Shown here one piece after another: positions 41,956 to 52,644 of a stretch of DNA of 64,000 nt; the first letter of the stretch is position 1; every line of letters starts with the position of its first letter. The notes under the pieces were generated by a model. The model made no database searches and had not been told where the DNA came from. It worked only from the letters and a program-made list of their open reading frames with translations. The DNA is from Macquaria australasica (Eukaryota; Chordata; Actinopteri; Centrarchiformes; Percichthyidae): the NCBI GenBank assembly GCA_005408345.1, contig SEMN01000328.1, positions 442,001 through 506,000 of the forward strand, given 5' to 3'. The position numbers and the translations under genes were made by a program.

Positions 41956-43194
41956 GTCAAACAAGCAGCTGAGAAATTAGGTCTGTGTGTGTATATATAT
42001 ATATGATATACAGTATATGATGTGTAAAGTGGGTATAGGGTGTAGAGATGAGTGAGTCTTAAAACTGGAAGGAGAGAAAGAAAGACAAATTTGAGGCTTG
42101 TGTAAAGCTCCTTAATATTGCAGGTTGTAACACGCACTGAGGGATGAATGAAAGAATAGATGGATGGAGGTCTGCCACTGCAGGACTGGTGACGTCAGCC
42201 CTGAAAACTAAGGACATAATCCTCTGAAGGCCTGACCTGCTCCTTTAGTGTAAGAGACTGACATCTAGTGGTCAGCTGCTAGAACAACACACTATTCTCA
42301 CCCAATTTTGAGGGTTTTCTCTCCTCTTCAGTACTTAAAACACTTAAAAATACACAAATGTACAACCCTGAGTTCTTGTTCACCTCTTTGTGTTACATCT
42401 GTGTTTGCTCACCCAGATAACCTCCACGGTGCCATAGAAACGCCAAGAAACACAGGGACGATGACAACACCTTATCAAACTGTAACATGGTATAAAAAGA
42501 CACATCGGAAATTAAAAGAGGTCACAGGTGAGGCTTATGAAATACACTCCTTATCTGTATGCACTTAACTTTATCTGTATGCACTTGTAATTACAGTCTG
42601 TTGGCCTTTATTTTCACTGGGACCAACGTATATGTATGGAGTGATTTTGTGTGTGGAATATAGGTCATCATCTGCTCTGCTGATGTTATAAAGTGGCTCC
42701 AGGCTTTATTGATGCTACGCTGGTTGGCTACTGTCACATGGGGCCAACTGCCACATTTCACAGTTGAACAAGCCAGTACACTTTGTGCTACCAAACACCA
42801 CAAGGTTCATGTTATTTTTAGACCAATAATCGACTGAGACATAAGTATTTTATGCATAGAGTGTGGATATGACATTTGAAGTCAGCTTTATCAGCATAAC
42901 ATGTATCTAAATTCTTATCAAGTCTTTCTGATGGCAAACTGAAGCTACAACTCCTCAGCAGAATGAGTCAAGTTAACAATATTAGTATGTATACTTGGCT
43001 TGTATTTGATGTACAGTAAGAAATAGAAATTTCAGTCATTTCTTCCATAAAATATGAACTTTCTGAAACAAGAAAATTTCAGATTATTGAAATCACATTC
43101 AAATCACATTCATATTACATATTTTTGTATAAACTCACATTAATGTGCTCATGGTACCTGCTCTTTTTGTTCCACTGAATTTCAAAGCCCCTGA

Positions 43195-43355
43195 ATTGAA
43201 TCAATAAAATTTAATCAGCTCAAATAAATTTCATTGAATCGACTCAATTAATTAAATTGAATTTAATTAAATTAACTAAAATGTATTTAAATGAATCAAC
43301 TAAAATGTATTTAATTGAATCATCTAAAATTAATTTAATTGAATCATCGAGGCTG
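43195..43355. repeat. A/T-rich minisatellite
   Basis: Imperfect units of roughly 25 bp built around AATGTATTTAATTGAATCA and related words (TTAATTGAATCATC, TTTAAATGAATCAACTAAAA). The units have diverged and the boundaries are approximate. Confidence 0.7.
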
Positions 43356-44380
43356 TGTGGGTTTGATCAGATTTGATTGACAGTGGCCTGGCAACATAAG
43401 CAAACAACCACACAACTGTCATCACATTTTAAATCAAATATTGCTCAACTCTTATTGGTGCACGGAAGTAAGTGACATCTTGTTTTTCTAATTGACCCCA
43501 GCCCACAAGAGCATTGTCAAAAACACAAAATACAGAAAAGCTCTCGTGAAATAACTAAAACTATTAGGGGATGTAGAAAAAAAAGCATGAACTATCTGCG
43601 TTAAAGCAATCTTTTGAGTGGGATTGAATCCATCCACAAAGCAAAAGCAGGATACTCAGAAAGCAATATAACAACAGAAAGCCTAATAGTAAGGCAAAAC
43701 AAAAGCAAGATAAAAATTAATGATAGATAAACACAAATAAAAAGAATTTAAAACAGTAAAAGCAATAAAAAGACGATATAAAGTGGAAACAACCGTGTAC
43801 CAAAAAGATTGATCAACTGTGGCAAAATTACAAGTGAAGAGGAATAGTAACCCTGCTTATCTAGAATGAAAATGTTGTACTTTGCCACAGCACCAAAACA
43901 AAAGTCATACCATGTCATGGCATCCTGTCCACACCTTGTAACATACAACATGACCACAGCCTTCCTTTTACGTCAGCCACTGTCCATTGTCCTGCATATT
44001 CCCCAGGCTGACAACATTTGCATGTTTTACTGTATCATCTGTTTGTGCACACTGTTTATATCATTTAACAGTTCACACCTCGAGCACCTGTACTCTACAT
44101 TTCATGAGCCGAGACTGTCCAGATGATGAAAACGTATCATTGGGATTAGTCTATTTTTCAATGCCTCGGATTTGTTCTTTTAGAATGATTTTGAGAGAAG
44201 ACTGATATTTACGACGCATTGCCAGAAATGTTTGACATCATCTAGCTTTCCATTTCTCTCGGTTCTGCAAATGAAAAACGGAATTCTCGAAACCTAAACT
44301 TGCCCCAGAAGGACTTGAGCCTGGATTCAGATTCTGGTTTTGAGCTGTTTTTTAAGCTGGTTCCTTGTCTTTAAACCAGC

Positions 44381-47237
44381 ATGGAGAACGCAGACAACGG
44401 TGTAGTGCTCCCTCAGTGTGCCAGGCGGACAGAGAGCATGGAGATGAACACAGGTGTCAGTTTAGACCAAGAACCAGAACAAGAGCAGCAGGATGATTCT
44501 GAACCTGATTCCCAGCCTGAATCCAACCAGGGGACACCGGAGCCAACGAACAGCCCCCCTTCGCAGGCCCTCGAGTTCCGCATACAGCAGCTTCAAAACA
44601 GGCATTTCCTTCTGCTGGAGATGCAGCACTTCAAGAAGAAGGCAAAGGGCAATAGTGGCAGGACCACAGAGGAAAGTGAGTCAGTCTCTTAATTTGATGA
44701 TAAAAACAATGAATCTGTCCACTGAAATAAGCCCCTAATTATATATTTATATATATGAGCTGTGAGCAGTTCAACCAGAGATTGTCATGTGGAGATTAAA
44801 GATTAGAAGAAAATGAAATGATTTTGTGTGGCACAAATTATTTATCTTGTTTTCTATCCTGTTAATCATTGGTGATTGGCCACTGCTGCACTCCTTTCTA
44901 CTTTTGGTGTGTCTGGTTGTATTTCAGTTTACAAATTCAGGGTTTTTAAAAAAATAATATTTGATTAATATTGTTCATTGTATTAAAAAAAAGTTAATTG
45001 ATTGACTAAAAACAAACCTGACCCCTGGTTTAGGCTTTTTTATTTTTTTGAAATTTCCAGGTTGGGAACTATGGAGCCCCAAATACATCACTAAGTATTA
45101 TTGTTAATTAAGCTTGCAATTGAAGTGTGAAAAGAAATATAAAGCTTTATACTTTTCCTTTAACCTAAAACTAAATTTATCTTTTACTAGTTAATTTTAT
45201 TTTTCAACTCATGAAGCCAGCTAACGCCAACAGAGTTAGCTAACGTACTATTTCTTTCCGTCTCAAGTAGCCACCTTCTGTCTCATTATCGTATAATCAT
45301 TGGGAAAATAGGAAATGTTGCGTGGGATAGATGATTAAATGTGTGCTGAGACCTAAGAAATAGGTCTCAGCACCAAAAGAAACCAAGGAGGAAAAATAAA
45401 ATGAGTTAAAGAAAGGCAAATGGAAGAGTAAAATAAATTGAAACTTAATTCATTTTAAGTATAAAGCTTTATATTTCTTTTTACACTCCATTTTAATTAT
45501 TTAACTTACAATATTATTTATTCATGTATTCAGTTATATTATAGACTTGTCAGTTTTGGGACTCCATGGAGAACTACTGCAATAATTAGTATCTTGCTAT
45601 AGATCAGTTTCAGCTTTGTTAACTTCCTCTCGCTGTGTAGTGTCTTCAGAGACCTGCGAGGACAGTGACAGACTGTGTGAGCTGGAGGCCATCCAGAAGG
45701 AGCTGGAGGAGCTGCTGGTTAAAAAGGAGGAGCTGGACAAACACGGAAAGAGCTCCAACCCCAGTAATGGCACCCAGTAGATGCTTCCTGTTAAAACAGC
45801 CTTTTTTTTTTGTTTTTTTTTACATGAAGATATTGCTTAATGCATCGATAATGTCACTCTGAAAAACACGTTTGAATTGCTCATGTTTTAAATCAGGTCA
45901 ACAGGACGCGCATCCTACTTTTTATAAAGCTGAGAAACCCTGTGGGGGGATCTACATGCTGCCGCCTCTCCAGCTGGACGACAAGCAGAGAGGAAAGACT
46001 ACGCCCGTGGCTGAAGGACCAGTTGTTGCAGGTAAGTTGCACCACCTCCCGTGTACATATATCAGTCTCAGTCATTCATTTGTTTAAATCTGAGTGTCTA
46101 TTAGGCATATAATAATTATAATTCTCTGTCTCTCTCGTGGGAAAGTGGACAGTCTTGGTGAAACGCCAGCTGTCACCAAGTGTCCATCCTGTCAAGAGGT
46201 CATCTTCACAGAGATCCATAGAAGAGTGGGCGAGACTGTGTGGATCCTTTGCTGTTTATGCTCCTTGACAGGGTACGTCTTCTTGGACCTGATTGGCTGT
46301 AGACATTTCTACCTTGCCAGACTGCTGTTAAAACTAGTTTTAAAGGATTAGTTCGACATTTTGTGGAATGCATTTATTCGCTTTCTTGCCAAGAGTCTCG
46401 TGTCTGTACGCCAGGCTATATGTGAAGCTATAGCGAGGAGATGTTAGCTTAGCTTAGCATAAAGACTGGAAACAGGGGGAAACAGCTAGCCTGGTTCCGT
46501 CCAGAGGTTAAGAATGTGCCTGCCAGTACCTCTAAAGCTCACTAATTAACACTACATTTAACAATAACACAATAACAACAATAATAAACACAATACCAAT
46601 TATATGCTTCATTTTAGCCATACCAAAGCATAAAAATGACAAGACTCTGCAAGAAAACACAATTTCCAAAACATCAAACTTTTTATTTGTATGATTGATT
46701 TTATAGCAGAGAGAAAGGACTTTAATTTTCAACTAATGAAATGCTACCAATTGGAATTCAATTTGTATGTAACTTTTGTAAGAAGGACCAACACATACTA
46801 CAAGTTAAACTGATAAGCAATGAAACACACCACTGTTCAGTTCAATACACTCAGGGGTTTTGCTTTTACAGCCTTTCTTGGTCTGGTATGACCAGTAGCT
46901 AATGGTGGCTAATGTTAGCAAACTTTAGATAGACATTGCTGTGTAACTGACATTACTGAGTCTGTAATGCGAGTAGTTCATGTGTTTGAGCCGACCACTG
47001 TTATCCAAAGTGATTTACCGTCAGTATTAAAGACAAACTGGTTGATGTAGAGAGCTCATGTTGTTGCAAAGATTGAACTTTGACCTTGCACGTTCACCTG
47101 TGACATCCCCGCTGCCTTCCTTCCACAGGTGTGTCGCAGGCTGCTGTGTAATCCCCTTCTTCATGGACCGTCTGAAGAACGTCCACCACCAGTGTCCCAA
47201 GTGCCAGGCACACATACACACCTACCAGCCGTTTTGA
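44381..47237 (+). CDS. LITAF-domain protein with coiled-coil N-terminal half
   Basis: Five coding exons: 44381-44675, 45641-45763, 45897-46031, 46146-46272 and 47129-47237 (stop TGA), with GT-AG introns and consistent phases (1,1,1,2), giving 262 residues. The LITAF zinc domain is C-terminal: CPSC at 197-200, a Cys-rich hydrophobic membrane-inserting segment (about 213-239, WILCCLCSL and GCVAGCCVIPFF), and HHQCPKCQAHIHTY with Cys 249/252. Family knowledge: LITAF and CDIP1 domains sit on the cytosolic face of endosomal/lysosomal membranes, with two CxxC knuckles binding one zinc. Usual members are about 160-210 residues with a Pro/Tyr-rich PPxY N-terminus; this one instead has an acidic Glu/Gln/Pro region and two predicted helical coiled-coil stretches (about 66-90 and 105-130). 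Human CDIP1 neighbours UBALD1, but the N-terminus is not CDIP1-like, so I give no symbol. ATG context is good (CCAGCATGG); an AG right before it could be an acceptor for a 5'UTR exon. Confidence 0.88.
45055..45575. mobile_element. Inverted-repeat (MITE-like) element in LITAF-gene intron 1
   Basis: The left arm carries ACTATGGAGCCCCAAA and AAAGAAATATAAAGCTTTAT; the right arm carries their inverted counterparts (ATAAAGCTTTATATTTCTTT at about 45461-45480 and TTTTGGGACTCCATGGAGAA near 45556). The arms are imperfect and separated by about 290 bp. There is no coding capacity. Confidence 0.55.
46338..46555 (+). mobile_element. Partial copy of the fold-back repeat in LITAF-gene intron 4
   Basis: It begins TTTAAAGGATTAGTTCGACA and includes TTAGCTTAGCTTAGCATAAA, matching the left arm of the element at 62.2 kb; the right arm is missing. 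It starts about 65 bp after the exon-4 donor. Confidence 0.7.
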
Positions 47238-47740
47238 TATGGACGTTACTATATTACCAGCCCTGGTGTGGTTTGTACAGTACGATTCCACGACTTCTGT
47301 ACTTGAGTAACCATTTCCTGGGGTCTTGGAGCTGTTTGGGACTCGGCCGTGGCTGTCTTTATTTTTTCCCCCAGCACTACATTTGCTTTTCATCTGGACA
47401 TGGACTCGTTTACTTGACTCTAAATCTGGCGTCGTACTTGTGCCTGGAGTCGACTACAGCGCTGGTTCAAACTGCACAGCCTCAGATAACTTAAGACATA
47501 CATACTGTTCTTTGGTCTTGTGATGTCGCTGTTAAAACTCACACAGTGAAAAGTCAGCCTCATGTTTGCCTACCAGAATATCTGCCTGACATGGGACTTA
47601 ATTCAAGCTCTCAGCGCGCAGGTGCAAACACTGTTATTCAAAACACTGCTTGCTTCAGTTATATCTAGTTAATGATTCAGATACTAATAACTCCACCAAA
47701 CAAACTGATCCTTACATTAAAAAGGATCAATGGAAACCAT
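47238..47740 (+). other. 3'UTR of the LITAF-domain gene
   Basis: Non-coding sequence after the stop codon. The only nearby signal is a variant ATTAAA at 47716-47721; the transcript may run further. The end is uncertain. Confidence 0.35.
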
Positions 47741-47804
47741 TTTGCTGCTGATGTTAGGATACAGCATCATGGTTTGTCAACAATCTACCGGCCTTCGTAA
47801 CCAG

Positions 47805-47876
47805 TTTGCTTGGTATAAGGAAAATATGTTTGCTTGGTATAAGGAAAATATGTTTGCTTGGTATAAGGAAAATATG
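47805..47876 (+). repeat. Three perfect copies of a 24-bp unit
   Basis: Units at 47805, 47829 and 47853 each begin TTTGCTTGGTATAAGG and end AAAATATG, with no differences between copies. The unit is a multiple of three, so the overlying frame repeats an 8-residue word (FAWYKENM). I do not regard that ORF as a gene. Confidence 0.95.
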
Positions 47877-48139
47877 TTTGGGAACTCCCATTATCTAACA
47901 GGAAAATGGAAATATGTCGCTGAACATATGCAAACAGTGGCAAATAACCCGACATGTCTAACAAAGAACTGTTTTCATACAGTGTCAACCACAACATAAT
48001 TCAAATGTAGTGGCTTTCATGATTCTTTGGTTTCTGTTCTCACCAGTTATTTGAAATGCAATATTACCCTTGTTCATATAGTTTGTCATGCGTTTTATAA
48101 AAATGTGAATTACTCTGTAAATGAACTTCTGAAGAGGCG

Positions 48140-51100
48140 TTCACAGTACACCAAATTTTATTGACACGTAAAGGCATACAGTACTTATATACACATCTTT
48201 TGGAGTATTTACAAAATAGAGAACCCATGGATGTTACACATGTATAAAAATATGCATTACATATATATATAAATATGTACACAATGTGCAAAACATATGG
48301 CATACAAACAACAAGAGGCATGGCATGGGTGGTGGAGATAGAGAGGGGACTCGGCTACAATGAAGGATGTAAATCAACTGATGAGGGTGGAGAACCTCGG
48401 TGCCTCATCTGTGTTTCCACTAATGTCCCCAAAATACATTTATTTGAATGAAACATCTTGTTCAGAGCTCTGTTCTGATGTTCAGCTTCTCCACCGAAAA
48501 ATGTGCAATGTTTACATGATGATAAACGTCGCAGGAGAGCTGTAATCAATATGGGGAAGCCTGAGCCAGCCTGTTAGCTCCAACTATGAAAGTAAAGAAG
48601 CTGACAGGTTCCACAAACCTCTAACATAATGAGGGTTATTCAAACAAACCCCCACTTAACCACTCAGATATGAAGTGCTTTTGAACTTATAAACTGTATT
48701 ATTCTGTAGTAAAAGCTCTCACATTAGTAAAATCAAGGCAGGATCTGACATACAGTACAGTATATCAAGGGAGAGCAGCCATTATTGCTTTAAGCTGTCC
48801 CTGTCTGGCCAGTCAGCAACCACAATTCTCAATGTAAGTGGCATACATCGAGCATAAATCACATACATGTGTAGGTTTACTGCAGCCAAGAGGTTTGTGT
48901 CTGATATGAAACAAAATGGAAAAACTCAAACCAAAAATATACACATGAAACCTTTTACAAATTTCTCATAAGCATGAAAACAAGATTAAATGTTTTTTTC
49001 TTTTACTTTTCACCCAAAAAGAAAAAAAGAAAAAAAAGTGCTAAATACAAACACGTGAGAAAATTAACAAAACGTGATAATATGTTCCACTGCCTTTTTG
49101 GCAACAAAATATCAAAGCTGACAGACTGAAGAAAAGAAAAAAACATTAACTCGTCATCTCTTCTAGGATACACGTGAATCAACTAGTGATTCTTACTGTT
49201 CATCCTATCTAGGATTTAACACAATGTTGGGAAAAAAGAAATAAAAAAACTAGACCTGCAAGTAGGTATACCAGGGTCCAAGCACCCGGATGCAACTGAG
49301 CCAAAGGTGCACCAACCAGAGGTGACCAGGACAAAACAAAACAGGTGGTTCACACATGTTCGTTTGTAGAAAATAAAAAATACAACAAAGCCCAGAAGCA
49401 GGTCTGTGCAGTATTTGGCGCAACTCTTTCAGGTGGTCAAACATTTTGGATTTGGGCACATCCATGTGTCTTGGCCTGATCTGATGATAAATGTGTAACT
49501 GCAGTAAGAGCATCCCACTTCTTTGACAAGACAGTGTTGATATAAAGGGCTCTCAATCGGTTTGCTCAGGTCACCACATTATTGCTGATGTGAACAGTGA
49601 ATCAGCATTATACAGGCAGAAAATACATTTATTTAAAATGCAAAAAAAAAAAAAAAAAAAAAAAAAACCCCAGCCCCATTTCACTTTTTTTCCTGCTAGA
49701 AATCACCCTGAAGTACCAACGGTTGAAACTGAAAATGTGCTGTGCTGTGAAGTCACAACAGAAGAGAGGCACCGCCCTCTAGTGCCCATGGACGTAATGA
49801 CAGAGTGATGAAGTGGTTAAACTGTACTGTAAATGTGTGTTTCACTGGACATGACTAATTTTAAAAAATGACAATTAAAAAAGCAATCTTATTTCAAAGT
49901 GCCATACAGTCAGACTGCATCAATCCCAAAAGAATATTTCGACTTAGATAATGAATCAATGATGCAATCCATCAAAAATAAACATCTAGAATTTATGACG
50001 GCTTTAAAAGTAGCTAAAGCCCTCTTCACTGACGCCTGCTGCGTTATCACACCTCAAAAGTGTTTTTGACTGCAGGACACCGACTGAACAACACAGATAA
50101 AAACAGTCATCAAAAGCCTTTTGAAGAGTAAAGTTTGGAATATGTGCGCTGGATAGCAAATGATTTGACTTTTACAGATATTAGCAAATTTCTTCAGACA
50201 ACTTGTGGGCGACGGCTGAGAAAGAGCTCGAAATGGCCCGAGATTAAACGTGAATACAATCATGCACACGGAGACACGGGCGTACATGCAAAAGACAGGA
50301 AGACAAATCCACACACACACACACACACAAACATGCTTTCTTGCTTCTCTCACACATCCACTTGGTCAGGAAACTAACTTTGTCCACAGCAGCTGATATT
50401 TCAGCTACTATTTCACCAGGCAGATATTCTGATTCCTCCAAATGATGGTTGGTCATTCGATAAATGGGCTGTTAAAGCAGACTAACTTATCAGCTGCAGG
50501 CTATTGTTAACTAGCACGTTTGTTGGCTAGTAATGCAGTAATTTCCAACGCTGAAACACACACACACACACAGACAAAGTGCAGGGATACTGTCGGACAG
50601 CTAAAGCTCTTCTTCTCCAAAGAGACATCTTTATTCCTTGATCGACACACACAGTTCACGCCTATTGATGTGTGTCTGCATGTGTCATAATCTGATATGT
50701 GTTCCCTTTCCACTGTTTTAGGTCAGTTTACTACCAGAAGAAAAAAAAGCTGCCACTTTGTGAGTAAAGTCCCATTTTTTGATCTTTTCAAAATTACATT
50801 CAAAATAAGATACTTGGACAACAACTGCAGTATCTCTACTGATCTTTACGCCGATCACGGCCGTATTGATCACTTCATATTAACGATCATCTTGGATATG
50901 CAAAGTTCACATTTCCTTGTTCTGAGGTGAATGAGACGTGTCGCCAGATCTCTCCGCCTCTTTAGTGCATAGCTCTCACATAGATGGAGGAGCTTGCTCC
51001 TCTCGTCGTCCGACTGAAGTCGAGTCTTTGTTCTTTAGAGTCATTGGTTCATCAGCTCGACCGGAGGGTCATGATAGGTCAGAAGGAAACAGTCACATCT

Positions 51101-52129
51101 GATACAACAAATCAGATTAGTCAGCAAGCATTGTAATCTACAGTATGTGGTAGACTGGACCAGTGTGAACAGAGGCTTGACCTCCTCTCAGCTAGGAATC
51201 CTTTTACAACTTGGCTCAGTGACTGACTGAGCACTTCAGAGTCATAAAGGGAACTAACAGATTTGACTGTACAAGCCTCGAGAATCAAATCTCCTTCAAA
51301 TGTTTTAATTACAACTACATCTCATCTGTAGTCTGTCAACTGTCATTGAGAGTGACACAGTTATTGTATAGTAAACACCAGCTTTTACAACCTAGTACGG
51401 GACAACATGCTTCAGTGGAATAAAGGCCTTCATATCAGACCACCTCCGGAAGTATTTATGAGCCTTTTACATTTAATTACTGTGCTTACACAGTAAAACA
51501 GATGCAGTGTTCACACTGAAAGCCAACCAGCCAAACCTCCAGTAGTAATAGTCAGGAAATATCAGCCATCAAAACTATTCATGCTCTCTGTCTGAGAAAA
51601 AACTAAGTTGTAATAGTGTGGTTTAAAGAGTATTTACAAACAAGCCATGCTACCAGTATTCAATTGGCTCTGTCTCCTTGTCTCTGTAAATGATCATTAA
51701 AATCATGACATCAGACACAGAAATTGTCTAGTCTGTTTAAAATCCCTTTTATCACAAATTCTACGAGTGACCACGATCACCTTAGTGATGACGTCATGCT
51801 GGCAGCCATAATAGTCCCTCTTTTAAAGCTGTGCAAACTCCTGCTTGTAGTTCAACTAGAATCAGTGCACTACTGTACAGCGTCTCTTACTGTAGTATAG
51901 TGGGAATATTACAGATGGTATGGATCTACTGGTAAGAGTGATATGGCACAGAAATGCCATGTTTTCTCCTCCTTTCGCGTCCTTATTTAAAACTCAACCT
52001 CTTTGCGGCTGTCAATCCCTTTCGTCTTCTCTTCATCCATCCATCCATCCATCCATCTCTCACTCCTGGCTCAGCTGCTCTTCAAACTCCCTGGACTCGA
52101 TCTTTCTTTTTCTTTCATCCATCCCTCTG
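48140..52129 (-). other. mrtfb: Probable long mrtfb 3'UTR
   Basis: A minus-strand AATAAA lies at 48162-48157, about 4 kb after the stop codon. The interval has no supported gene and few dispersed repeats; it holds a poly-A run (plus strand, 49640-49668) and short CA tracts near 50310 and 50555. Mammalian MRTFB also has a long 3'UTR. An earlier polyadenylation site cannot be excluded. Confidence 0.4.
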
Positions 52130-52644
52130 TCAGTCCCAGTGCAGCTGCAGGTCATGTGTATCCAGAAAATCCGTTGGGATCCCCAGTGGTGTGAGAGCGC
52201 CGGCGGGACCTGGTGGCATGGTGAGGTCCAGCCACTCCATATTGTCCAGGCCTGGGTCAGACAGGCCCATGTTGAGCGAGGAGGGGGGAGAGGAGGAATC
52301 ACAAAAGGACAGGTCTGAGGTGTCCATGGGCGAGTAGGGTTGCTGTTCCATCAGCTGGGCCTGCAGCTCCTCCATCAGGCCCTGTGTGCGTGGGTCTGAT
52401 GCTGGCGACGTATCAGCCAGTGTTCGCTCCAGAAAGGCCTCCAGCTGATTGTCTGTGGCCATCGAGGAGAGGCTGGGTAGGCTGTGGCCGATGAGGGGGC
52501 TCAGGGTGGGCTGAGGGGCCACCTGGATCTGTGGAGGCGGCCTGGAGAGAGCGGTGCTGACCGGCAGGGTGGTGATGTTTGCTGTGACTGGAAGGGTCTT
52601 AGTGAGAGACACTGAAGGGTCCTGCTGGATAAATGGAGTGATTT
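52130..52644 (-). CDS. mrtfb: mrtfb last coding exon: transactivation domain
   Basis: The exon joins from phase 1 to read EITPFIQQDPSVSLTK and ends with the TGA at 52132-52130. It carries the acidic, hydrophobic C-terminal activation segment with PYSPMDTSDLSF and LDNMEWLDLTMP, followed by DFLDTHDLQLHWD, all hallmarks of the MRTF C-terminus. Confidence 0.93.

Larger units (their letters stand above)
32631..44380. other. Gene-poor interval between ubald1 and the LITAF-domain gene
   Basis: No supported coding exon. Contents: CT, CA and TA microsatellites, the 34.2-35.4 kb transposon, the 39.2 kb dispersed repeat, the LINE-like fragment near 38.8 kb and the A/T-rich minisatellite at 43.2 kb. Short open frames have no recognisable domains. 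Confidence 0.6.

Noticed and set aside
47730..47999. 89-residue frame with FAWYKENM repeated three times
   Set aside because: It follows the 24-bp tandem repeat and lies in probable 3'UTR; no domain or splice support.
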